DNA from: CAYVMN01 sp964452575
GTDB lineage: Bacteria; Desulfobacterota; DSM-4660; Desulfatiglandales; Desulfatiglandaceae
Assembly (NCBI GenBank): GCA_964452575.1
Contig: CAYVMN010000253.1
Location: 1 to 5,416 of the forward strand
Reading direction: 5' to 3'
Length of the DNA: 5,416 bases
A model generated the notes under the pieces. It saw only the letters and a program-made list of their open reading frames with translations, did not search any database and had not been told where the DNA came from. Shown piece by piece: positions 1-5,416 of this stretch (the stretch's first letter is position 1; every line of letters starts with the position of its first letter). Position numbers and translations under genes: made by a program.

Positions 1-21
1 TGGGATGAAAGGAGGCAAACC

Positions 22-1650
22 ATGTTTTGTTACCAATGTGAACAGACGGCAAAAGGCGAGGGGTGCACCAAGATAGGGGTCTGCGGAAAACAACCAGATG
101 TGGCAACCCTGCAAGACCTTTTGATCTATGCCCTGAGGGGGCTTAGCCTTTGTGCGGTGGAAGGCCGGAAGGTTGGTGTGAATGATCATGAAACCAATGT
201 ATTTACCTGCAAGGCCACATTTTCCACCCTTACCAACGTGAATTTTGACCCGGAGCGGTTTGTGCCGCTAATCAACCGGTGCGTGGAATTGAGAGAGAAT
301 CTCAAGGAACAGGTGAAGGCCGCAGGCGGAAAAGTGCAATTCCCTGAAGGCCCTGCCACATTCAGGCCAGAGGCCACGATGGAAGGCTTGATCGCACAGG
401 GTGAGGCGGTTGGAATAAAGTCTGATCCCGAAACCGACGCCGACATCCATGCCCTCAAGTGGACCCTTACCTACGGAATTAAGGGGGTTTGCGCATATGC
501 GGACCACGCTCAGATACTGGGGCAGGATGACGACAAGGTATATGCCTTTATCCATGAAGGCCTGGCCGCTTTTGAGAACAAGGACTTGACTCTGAACGAC
601 TGGGTGGGTCTGGTCCTCAGATGCGGCGAGACGAACCTGAGGGCAATGGAATTGCTGGATGCCGCCAATACCGGAGCGTACGGCCATCCCGTGCCCACAA
701 AGGTACCCCTGGGGGCGAAGAAGGGGAAGGCAATACTGGTTTCAGGTCATGATCTGAAGGATCTTGAAGAGATCCTCAAGCAGAGTCGGGGCAAAGGGAT
801 CAACGTATATACGCACGGCGAGATGCTTCCGTGCCATGGCTATCCGGAACTGAAAAGATATCCCCACTTTTATGGACACTACGGCACGGCCTGGCAGAAT
901 CAGACCAAGGAATTTGCCAACTTTCCCGGGGCCATATTGATGACCACCAACTGCATTCAAAGACCGAAAGACGTCTATGAAGGCAACATCTTTACTACCG
1001 GCCTTGTAGGTTGGCCTGGTGTGACCCACATTGGAGACAAAAATTTCGAACCTGTAATAAAAAAGGCACTGGAAATGCCAGGATTCCCTGGGGATACCAA
1101 TGGCCGTTCAGTCATGTGCGGTTTCGGTCGCAACGCCGTGATGGGTGTGGCCGATAAGGTGATAGAGGCGGTCAAGGGCGGTGCGATAAGGCACTTCTTT
1201 CTGGTGGCAGGTTGCGACGGCGCAAAACCAGGTAGGAACTACTACGCCCGATTCGTGGAGCAGGTTCCGAAGGACTGTGTGGTCCTGACACTGGCCTGCG
1301 GTAAGTTCCGATTTTTTGATAAAGACCTTGGGGATATCGGTGGCATCCCCAGGCTCCTGGACGTTGGGCAGTGTAACGATGCCTATTCGGCCATACAGAT
1401 CGCCGTGGCCCTGTCCAAGGCCTTTGGATGCGGGGTAAATGAACTTCCCCTGAGCCTGATACTTTCCTGGTATGAACAGAAGGCAGTGGCTATCCTGCTG
1501 ACCTTGCTTCATCTGGGGATCAAGAATATCAGGTTGGGACCGAGCCTACCCGCGTTCATTACGCCTAATGTCCTGGATGTACTGGTCAAGAACTTTAACA
1601 TCATGCCCATTAGTACCCCGGAGGAGGATCTGAAGGCCATTTTGGGATAA
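22..1650 (+). CDS. hcp: Hybrid cluster protein (hydroxylamine/nitric oxide reductase), class I
   Basis: This 542-residue cytoplasmic Fe-S enzyme belongs to the Hcp (prismane) family, long annotated as hydroxylamine reductase and now thought to reduce nitric oxide to nitrous oxide under nitrosative stress. The N-terminal cysteines C3, C6, C15 and C21 (CX2CX8CX5C) are the class I cubane ligands of strict anaerobes, unlike the wider-spaced class II motif of enterics. All hybrid-cluster ligands can be placed: H243, E267, C311, C398 (the persulfide cysteine position), C426, C451 and E485, with K487 nearby in the WYEQKA motif. Their spacing closely follows the Desulfovibrio vulgaris protein (about 553 residues), so the gene looks intact and full length. 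The ATG is preceded by AAGGAGG (8-14), and MFCYQCEQT is the expected N terminus. A ferredoxin-like gene follows 36 bp downstream on the same strand. Regulation by an HcpR-type regulator is common in relatives, but only 21 bp of upstream sequence are present, so it cannot be judged here. Confidence 0.97.
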   Translation: MFCYQCEQTAKGEGCTKIGVCGKQPDVATLQDLLIYALRGLSLCAVEGRKVGVNDHETNVFTCKATFSTLTNVNFDPERFVPLINRCVELRENLKEQVKAAGGKVQFPEGPATFRPEATMEGLIAQGEAVGIKSDPETDADIHALKWTLTYGIKGVCAYADHAQILGQDDDKVYAFIHEGLAAFENKDLTLNDWVGLVLRCGETNLRAMELLDAANTGAYGHPVPTKVPLGAKKGKAILVSGHDLKDLEEILKQSRGKGINVYTHGEMLPCHGYPELKRYPHFYGHYGTAWQNQTKEFANFPGAILMTTNCIQRPKDVYEGNIFTTGLVGWPGVTHIGDKNFEPVIKKALEMPGFPGDTNGRSVMCGFGRNAVMGVADKVIEAVKGGAIRHFFLVAGCDGAKPGRNYYARFVEQVPKDCVVLTLACGKFRFFDKDLGDIGGIPRLLDVGQCNDAYSAIQIAVALSKAFGCGVNELPLSLILSWYEQKAVAILLTLLHLGIKNIRLGPSLPAFITPNVLDVLVKNFNIMPISTPEEDLKAILG

Positions 1651-1686
1651 GAGACGGGGGTCCTGAGAGATACAAAGGAGTACGAG

Positions 1687-2415
1687 ATGAAAGTCAAGCG
1701 AAAGATCGTGGAAATTGACGAAGAACTCTGCAATGGATGCGGGCAGTGTGTGCCGGCATGTGCCGAGGGCGCCATTGAAATCGTTGATGGCAAGGCGCGT
1801 ATAGCGGCGGAGAAGTATTGTGACGGCCTGGGTGCCTGCCTCGGTGAGTGCCCAAACGGGGCACTAACCATCATTGAACGGGAGGCAGAGGACTTTGATG
1901 AAAAGGCAGTCGAGGACCACCTCAAGAAGGCTACTCTACCGTGCGGGTGTCCCTCGACGACCCTTCAGACATTTATTCCATCTGCCTCAGCACGGCATGC
2001 CGTCCATCATGCAGGGGAGGGGCGCTCGACATCCAACCTTTCTCACTGGCCGATCCAGATTCGTCTGGTCCCTCCGACCGTCCCCTTCCTTAGAGGCGCA
2101 GATCTTCTGGTGGTTGCCGACTGCGTGCCAGTGGCCTATCCGAATCTGCACGCGGATTTCTTGTCGGGCAAGGTCGTACTCATGGGGTGCCCCAAGTTAG
2201 ACGATGTAGACTACTATGTGGAGAAATTCACCGACATCTTCAGGACAGCGGACATAAAGAGTGTTACCGTCCTTGTCATGGAGGTTCCGTGCTGCAGCGG
2301 GCTTGAAATGATTATGGAAAGGGCGCTCAAGGCCGCCGGAAGAGAGATCCCACTCGAGGTAGTAGTCGTCAGTATCCGCGGTGAGATCCTGAGGAGGGAA
2401 AAGATGGCCGCCTGA
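1687..2415 (+). CDS. Hcp-linked 4Fe-4S ferredoxin-like protein with cysteine-rich C-terminal domain
   Basis: This 242-residue soluble protein starts with a ferredoxin domain. Residues 15-25 carry a complete cubane motif (C15, C18, C21, C25; CNGCGQCVPAC). The second motif, C45-X5-C51-X3-C55-P, has Leu48 where the second cysteine normally sits, so it offers three local ligands and may bind a 3Fe-4S cluster or recruit a distant cysteine. The region from about residue 85 is not a standard ferredoxin: it has C86/C88 (PCGCPS), C146 (ADCVP), C168 (MGCPKLDD) and the pair C202-C203 (VPCCSG), suggesting a further metal or redox site. I recall proteins of this layout next to hcp in Desulfovibrio and clostridia, and infer that it passes electrons to Hcp. 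AAAGGAG (1674-1680) lies 6 nt before the ATG. No signal peptide or membrane segment is seen. The ferredoxin domain is certain; the partner role is inferred. Confidence 0.9.
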   Translation: MKVKRKIVEIDEELCNGCGQCVPACAEGAIEIVDGKARIAAEKYCDGLGACLGECPNGALTIIEREAEDFDEKAVEDHLKKATLPCGCPSTTLQTFIPSASARHAVHHAGEGRSTSNLSHWPIQIRLVPPTVPFLRGADLLVVADCVPVAYPNLHADFLSGKVVLMGCPKLDDVDYYVEKFTDIFRTADIKSVTVLVMEVPCCSGLEMIMERALKAAGREIPLEVVVVSIRGEILRREKMAA

Positions 2416-2451
2416 GAGGGCCAGAAAGATGCCTCATGCTGCCCTTCGGCG

Positions 2452-2477
2452 CCCGGCCCGGTCAACGGGTAGCCGGG
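2452..2477. terminator. GC-rich intergenic hairpin between convergent operons, possible terminator
   Basis: CCCGG (2452-2456) can pair with CCGGG (2473-2477), and CCCG (2457-2460) with CGGG (2466-2469), giving a 9-bp GC stem with a 3-nt bulge and a 5-nt loop. It lies between the stop codon of the ferredoxin-like gene and the stop codon of the convergent 84-residue gene, where terminators are expected. Neither strand has the U-run of a classical intrinsic terminator after the stem, so termination here might be inefficient or factor-dependent, or the hairpin may only protect mRNA 3' ends. Confidence 0.35.
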
Positions 2478-2482
2478 GGCAA

Positions 2483-2737
2483 CTAGCTCTCTTCAAGAAA
2501 ATGTTCATTCATCTTTTCCTTGATCTCTTCCAGGATACTCTCTAGCCACAGGACGTCGTCTATAGAAAGTCGACCGGTCTTGGTCGTTGCCCTGACCCCA
2601 TCCCGCCTTACATAGGTCCTAGGCCCTATTTGTAGCTTCGGATCACCATCCCCGTATCGGTATATAGAGATGCTCAGGCCGGTTTCTTCATTCTCCCAGG
2701 TTTCAAGGACCTGGTCCTTGGTCTCATCGTATGCCAT
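2483..2737 (-). CDS. Small protein of unknown function, possible PC4-like fold
   Basis: This 84-residue acidic protein is not one I can name. Its reality is supported by a good ribosome site (AAAGGAA, complement of 2745-2751, 7 nt before the ATG), by its position 40 bp after eno on the same strand, and by a globular-looking sequence. Residues 21-28 (LSISIYRY) and 34-44 (KLQIGPRTYVR) look like beta strands, then comes TKTGRLSIDD (52-61), then an amphipathic helix (about 60-80, VLWLESILEEIKEKM). That order and the GRLSIDD..WL motif recall PC4/YdbC-like single-strand nucleic-acid-binding domains, where strands carrying a K..I..R pattern precede a G.L/I-S-L motif and a C-terminal helix. This is a resemblance judged by eye, not a domain hit. 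No signal peptide, membrane segment or cysteine is present. It is probably co-transcribed with eno; a functional link is not shown. Confidence 0.75.
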   Translation of the reverse strand: MAYDETKDQVLETWENEETGLSISIYRYGDGDPKLQIGPRTYVRRDGVRATTKTGRLSIDDVLWLESILEEIKEKMNEHFLEES

Positions 2738-2777
2738 ACAACGGTTCCTTTCAATTTCAGCTATTGGTCAGGGTTTT

Positions 2778-4040
2778 TCACCACCCGAACTCTGCGGCCT
2801 CGCCAAGGTCCTCTTCTATCCTCAGGAGCTGATTGTACTTGCATATCCTCTCGGATCTGGAGAGGGACCCGGTCTTTATCTGACCAGTCCCGGTTGCCAC
2901 CGCCAGGTCGGCTATGAATGTATCCTCTGTCTCCCCAGACCTGTGGGAGATTATGGCATTCCATCCGGCCCTGTGGGCCATCTGCACCGCCTCAAGGGTC
3001 TCGGTAAGGGTACCGATCTGGTTCAATTTGATCAACACCGCATTTGCAGATTTTTCTCTGATTCCCCTGGCAATGCGCTTGGTGTTGGTCACGAAGAGGT
3101 CATCTCCAACGATCTGGATTCGGTCTCCAAGCCTCTCGGTCATTGTCTTCCAGTGTTTCCAATCGTTTTCGTCAAGGCCGTCTTCAATGGAATAGATGGG
3201 GAAACGGTTGACCCACTCGGCATAGAAGTCAATCATCTGTGCCCCGTTTCGCACGGACTGATCAGACTTGTAAAACACATACTTGCCCCCTTTGTAAAAG
3301 GAGGAAGAGGCGGGATCCAGGGCAAGCACAACATCATCGCTTGGCCGATACCCTGCCTTATTGATACCTGCGAGGACCATCTCAATTGCCTGTTCATCGG
3401 ATTTTAGGTCCGGCGCAAACCCCCCCTCGTCACCCACTGCCGTGGAGAAGCCATTTTCTTTCAGGACACCGGCCAGGGCATGAAAGACCTCTACTCCAAT
3501 GCGTAAGGCCTCTCTGAATGTTTTGCCCCCAATCGGCATGATCATAAATTCCTGTATATCCATGTTGTTGGCCGCATGGAGCCCACCGTTGAGAATGTTC
3601 ATCATGGGCATGGGAAGCCTACACGCATTGGTCCCGCCTATGTACCGGTAGAGGGGCAAGAAGAGGGAATCGGCGGCGGCCCTGGCAACGGCCAAAGAGG
3701 CGCCCAGGATGGCATTGGCCCCCAGCCTAGCCTTGTTGGGGGTGCCGTCCAGCTCTATGAGGGTCTTGTCAATAAGGCGCTGATCAGTGGCATCCATACC
3801 TATGAGGGCAGGCGCGATTATACGGTTGACATTATCCACGGCCTGATTGACCCCTTTCCCATTATAACGCTTCCTGCCCTTATCGCGTAACTCCACTGCC
3901 TCATACCTGCCAGTTGAGGCGCCTGAGGGTACGGCTGCCCGACCGGAGCTGCCGTCGCTCAATTCCAGCTCCACCTCCACTGTGGGGTTCCCTCTGGAAT
4001 CCAGGATTTCACGGGCAAAAATTGCCTCTATTGTCTCCAT
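2778..4040 (-). CDS. eno: Enolase (phosphopyruvate hydratase)
   Basis: Enolase interconverts 2-phosphoglycerate and phosphoenolpyruvate in cytoplasmic glycolysis and gluconeogenesis and needs magnesium. The 420-residue product is close to the usual bacterial length (432 in E. coli) and complete. Visible signatures are REILDSRGNPTVEVE near the N terminus, the mobile loop SGASTG (39-44), GDEGGFAP with the catalytic glutamate E205, magnesium ligands D242, E286 (SIEDGLDE) and D313 (GDDLFVTN), catalytic K338 (KLNQIGT), the SHRSGETED motif with H366, and K389 in QIKTGSLSRSER. The start at 4040 is chosen because METIEAIFAREILDSRG matches the family N terminus and AGGAGGA lies just upstream; an in-frame extension to a TTG at 4094 is not credible. 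Two motifs vary: GGLHAANN (152-159), where many bacteria have GG.HADNN, and ASSSFY (244-249), where AASEFY is usual. The 84-residue gene follows 40 bp downstream. Confidence 0.98.
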   Translation of the reverse strand: METIEAIFAREILDSRGNPTVEVELELSDGSSGRAAVPSGASTGRYEAVELRDKGRKRYNGKGVNQAVDNVNRIIAPALIGMDATDQRLIDKTLIELDGTPNKARLGANAILGASLAVARAAADSLFLPLYRYIGGTNACRLPMPMMNILNGGLHAANNMDIQEFMIMPIGGKTFREALRIGVEVFHALAGVLKENGFSTAVGDEGGFAPDLKSDEQAIEMVLAGINKAGYRPSDDVVLALDPASSSFYKGGKYVFYKSDQSVRNGAQMIDFYAEWVNRFPIYSIEDGLDENDWKHWKTMTERLGDRIQIVGDDLFVTNTKRIARGIREKSANAVLIKLNQIGTLTETLEAVQMAHRAGWNAIISHRSGETEDTFIADLAVATGTGQIKTGSLSRSERICKYNQLLRIEEDLGEAAEFGW

Positions 4041-4044
4041 GGTA

Positions 4045-4051
4045 TCCTCCT
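4045..4051 (-). promoter_or_regulatory. Ribosome binding site that fixes the eno start
   Basis: Read on the minus strand this is AGGAGGA, a near-perfect Shine-Dalgarno sequence 4 nt before the ATG at 4040. It selects that ATG over the TTG-initiated frame beginning at 4094, which has no good site and would overlap the predicted -10 box. Confidence 0.85.
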
Positions 4052-4090
4052 GTTTGAAAAGGGTGAAGAGATAAGCAAGTATTGGATAGG

Positions 4091-4119
4091 ACAATAAGAT
4101 ATTGACGCTTCACTGACAA
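4091..4119 (-). promoter_or_regulatory. Predicted sigma-70-type promoter of eno
   Basis: On the minus strand TTGTCA (complement of 4114-4119; five of six matches to TTGACA) is separated by exactly 17 bp from TATTGT (complement of 4091-4096; four of six matches to TATAAT). Transcription would begin near 4084, leaving a leader of about 44 nt before the eno ATG that contains the Shine-Dalgarno site. Its location between the repeat tract and eno suggests eno has its own promoter, separate from the glycosyltransferase upstream. It is a match by eye only. Confidence 0.45.
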
Positions 4120-4146
4120 GAAAAAAGAGATGACACCAGGAAAAGT

Positions 4147-4181
4147 GGGCAGTGGGCAGTTGGCGGTAGGCAGTAAGCAGT
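4147..4181. repeat. Degenerate 7-bp tandem repeat (GGGCAGT family)
   Basis: Five consecutive 7-bp units can be read: GGGCAGT, GGGCAGT, TGGCGGT, AGGCAGT and AAGCAGT. All keep G at position 3 and GT at the end. The tract lies in the 164-bp spacer between the glycosyltransferase stop and the eno start, on the upstream side of the eno promoter. Short drifting heptamer arrays of this kind are, to my recollection, common in intergenic DNA of deltaproteobacteria. Replication slippage is a plausible origin. No open frame or CRISPR-like repeat-spacer structure is present. Confidence 0.8.
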
Positions 4182-4192
4182 GGAGAATAATG

Positions 4193-4226
4193 AGTGATTA
4201 GTGGTCACTGGCCATTAGTCATTGGT
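4193..4226. repeat. ATTAGT/CACTGG-type degenerate repeat overlapping a gene end
   Basis: ATTAGT occurs at 4197-4202 and again at 4214-4219, 17 bp apart, followed by related words (GGTCACTGG, CATTGG). AGTGA (4193-4197) and TCACT (4205-4209) form a 5-bp inverted repeat with a 7-nt spacer. This low-complexity stretch continues the heptamer tract after a short break and overlaps the last codons and stop codon of the glycosyltransferase gene. It is too degenerate to define a single unit. Confidence 0.5.
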
Positions 4227-5131
4227 GAGCGGAATGACACCGATGCGTCAAGGATCTTTTGGATGAGTAAGGAGGGCGCTTCTTCCCGGGTGATCAGTCT
4301 TACACGAGGTCCCAGGGGTCTCCATTGATGTTCGTTGGTTTCTTTAAAGAGGGCGATGGTGGGCGCGCCAAGCATCGCTGCCAGGTGGGTTATGCCGCTA
4401 TCCTGGCCCACATATAGGATGGCCCCCCTTAAAATCCGTACAAGTGTATCCCTATCCAGGGAAAATATTATATCTGCCTTGGCCGGTAAAAGGCCCTTTT
4501 GGAAAAGAGAGACTATTGACTCCTCTGCCGGGCCAAGGAGAATTATTGAACCTGCCCCTTGAAAGTCAATTGCTTGCCCAAGTCTTCCAATCAGATCCAG
4601 CCAAAGGTCCGGTGGATGGTTCTTTCTTGGATCGCCTGAGCCGGGGTGAAAGACGATCTTGTCTTTCTGTGAGGCAGGCGGTGCCTTTTGAGGCAGCCCA
4701 CTACTGAGGAAGGCCCTTATGGCCCGGTCCGGGTCAACCGGCAGGCCCGCGGATCTCAGGCATCCTGCAAGGTACCTCGCCACATGGACCTGTTCTTGTT
4801 CAGAGGGGAAGGATGGAAAAAGATATGCAGGGGTATGGGGCAGGTAGCGGTTCAGGTTGTTGAGGATAGTTCCATTCCGATCAGCAAAAAAGGCGACCAC
4901 AAGGTCGGCCTCCGGCACAGGAAGACCGTGGGCATCCGCCTTTTCGGTGAACAGCCTGTGCCAGCCAGGGCCTTCAAGGTCCATGGCGGAATGGACATAG
5001 TCCTTCAGAATACCAAGCCCAGGCTGCCGGCCTACGAAGGTGATTTTTGCCTTTCCCGTGAGGTCCAACAGGGCAGGTAAGAGCATGAGGGTGTCCCCCA
5101 GGGCCCCTGGTCTGATGATCAGCGCTTTCAA
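4205..5131 (-). CDS. Glycosyltransferase family 9 (ADP-heptose:LPS heptosyltransferase-like)
   Basis: This 308-residue cytoplasmic protein has the GT9 (WaaC/WaaF-like) layout of two Rossmann domains and probably adds heptose or a related sugar to lipopolysaccharide core on the inner face of the inner membrane. The N-terminal motif RPGALGDTLMLLPAL contains D13, which aligns with the catalytic aspartate of E. coli WaaC. The nucleotide-sugar half has FHPGSGDPRKNHP (161-173, K170 at the substrate-binding lysine position) and VGQDSGITHLAAMLGAPTIALF (241-262, with D244). It is somewhat shorter than WaaF (about 348), so the exact acceptor is open; other GT9 roles are possible. The start codon is TTG: the conserved N terminus begins right after it, a TAG stop lies five codons upstream, no ATG or GTG intervenes, and AGGA (complement of 5138-5141) is 6 nt upstream. 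The tail SPMTNGQ is encoded in repeat DNA. Confidence 0.92.
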   Translation of the reverse strand: MKALIIRPGALGDTLMLLPALLDLTGKAKITFVGRQPGLGILKDYVHSAMDLEGPGWHRLFTEKADAHGLPVPEADLVVAFFADRNGTILNNLNRYLPHTPAYLFPSFPSEQEQVHVARYLAGCLRSAGLPVDPDRAIRAFLSSGLPQKAPPASQKDKIVFHPGSGDPRKNHPPDLWLDLIGRLGQAIDFQGAGSIILLGPAEESIVSLFQKGLLPAKADIIFSLDRDTLVRILRGAILYVGQDSGITHLAAMLGAPTIALFKETNEHQWRPLGPRVRLITREEAPSLLIQKILDASVSFRSPMTNGQ

Positions 5132-5163
5132 TTGGCGTCCTACCTACTGATTTTGATTTCAGC

Positions 5164-5193
5164 TTGATTTGCCCGGCGAAAAGGGCTTATATA
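5164..5193 (+). promoter_or_regulatory. Weak candidate promoter in the divergent spacer
   Basis: TTGATT (5164-5169) lies 18 bp before TATATA (5188-5193). Each box has four of six consensus positions. If used, it would give a leader of roughly 190 nt before the ATG at 5387. The TATAAT at 5231 is an alternative -10 box with no clear -35 partner. This is a low-confidence call. Confidence 0.2.
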
Positions 5194-5372
5194 AATGCAT
5201 ATCTAATGGCCCCTTGTGTAGGCACAATCTTATAATTGAAGATTGGGTAACACTTCAGCGTTTTGAAAGAAAGGCAGAGGACCGCGAGGGTTTTTTTCCA
5301 AAGGACGTAAAAGACGGCATCATTTCATAGAACGGCAGTTAGGTCTTAAACCTCGTTACGAAACAGCCCCAT

Positions 5373-5378
5373 AGGAGG
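5373..5378 (+). promoter_or_regulatory. Shine-Dalgarno site of the truncated right-edge gene
   Basis: AGGAGG lies 8 nt before the ATG at 5387. It is the main evidence that a gene begins here. The site is embedded in a dyad: ATAGG (5371-5375) can pair with CCTAT (5384-5388), which would cover part of both the ribosome site and the start codon. Confidence 0.65.
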
Positions 5379-5386
5379 ACGTCCCT

Positions 5387-5416
5387 ATGAAGTGCCCTCT
5401 CCCCTGCCTGGCAGAA
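5387..5416 (+). CDS. Start of an unidentified gene, truncated by the window end
   Basis: Ten codons (MKCPLPCLAE) are open from an ATG with a strong Shine-Dalgarno site and then run off the right edge. The fragment has cysteines at positions 3 and 7 with a proline after the first, which could fit a metal-binding N terminus, but it is too short to assign any family. It is divergent from the glycosyltransferase gene, 255 bp away. The ribosome site supports its being real; nothing supports a function. Confidence 0.5.
   Translation, partial: MKCPLPCLAE

Larger units (their letters stand above)
5132..5386. other. Divergent intergenic spacer between the glycosyltransferase and the next gene
   Basis: This 255-bp AT-richer stretch separates two divergently oriented genes, so it should hold promoters for both. 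A perfect -10 hexamer TATAAT occurs at 5231-5236 on the plus strand, but no convincing -35 box lies 16-18 bp before it. A run of seven T follows GAGGG at 5291-5297 without a clear upstream stem. AGGT and ACCT (5341-5344 and 5350-5353) could form a small 4-bp hairpin. I recognise no riboswitch, tRNA or small RNA here, and no convincing minus-strand promoter. Confidence 0.6.

Noticed and set aside
268..687. Minus-strand open frames within hcp
   Set aside because: hcp is intact and all its cluster ligands are present; the reverse frames have no recognisable domains or ribosome sites.
2670..3407. Long plus-strand open frame (245 codons) opposite eno
   Set aside because: It lies almost wholly antisense to enolase and the small downstream gene, resembles no protein family, and is explained by the codon bias of the true genes.
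4041..4094. An 18-codon N-terminal extension of enolase to a TTG at 4094
   Set aside because: The family N terminus begins at the ATG at 4040 with a strong ribosome site, and the extension would overlap the predicted promoter -10 box.
4147..4226. CRISPR array
   Set aside because: The units are 7 bp, contiguous and degenerate, with no unique spacers of regular length and no cas genes in the window.
4444..5080. Plus-strand open frames opposite the glycosyltransferase
   Set aside because: They are antisense to a well-supported GT9 gene and look like low-complexity shadow translations.
5221..5236. Sigma-54 promoter around GGCAC...TATAAT
   Set aside because: The GGCAC is not followed at the required spacing by the TTGC(A/T) element.
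5281..5297. Intrinsic terminator ending in the T-run at 5291-5297
   Set aside because: No inverted repeat of useful length precedes the T-run on the plus strand, and no gene ends just upstream.

Overview
The window looks like chromosomal DNA from an anaerobic Gram-negative bacterium, most likely a deltaproteobacterium (Desulfobacterota: a sulfate reducer or syntroph). Three things point that way. The hybrid cluster protein is of the class I (strict-anaerobe, Desulfovibrio-like) type and is paired with a cysteine-rich ferredoxin-like protein. A family 9 glycosyltransferase implies LPS-type surface glycans. The short degenerate GGCAGT/ATTAGT repeats between genes resemble those I associate with this group. 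The lineage is inferred; no rRNA or other marker is present.

Left part, plus strand (22-2415): hcp, for a hybrid cluster protein (nitric oxide/hydroxylamine reductase), is followed after 36 bp by a 242-residue iron-sulfur protein. Both have strong Shine-Dalgarno sites and probably form one operon for nitrosative-stress defence, the second protein being a candidate electron donor. The promoter lies outside the window. A GC-rich hairpin sits between the end of this operon and the convergent genes to its right.

Centre, minus strand (4040 down to 2483): eno (enolase) is followed after 40 bp by an 84-residue conserved-looking protein of unknown role that may have a PC4-like nucleic-acid-binding fold. 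A good sigma-70-type promoter lies upstream of eno. The true enolase start is the ATG at 4040, not the longer open frame that reaches 4094.

Right part: a family 9 glycosyltransferase (ADP-heptose:LPS heptosyltransferase-like) runs on the minus strand from an apparent TTG start at 5131 to 4205. Its last codons run into a repeat-rich spacer (about 4147-4226) that separates it from eno. A divergent spacer of 255 bp follows, and the first ten codons of an unidentified plus-strand gene begin at 5387 and run off the end.

The window is mostly ordinary core metabolism, stress defence and cell-envelope genes. I see no CRISPR array, tRNA, rRNA, insertion sequence, phage gene or obvious defence system. 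The items most worth a second look are the uncharacterised C-terminal half of the Hcp-linked iron-sulfur protein, the small protein linked to eno, and the repeat tract that supplies the glycosyltransferase's C-terminal end.
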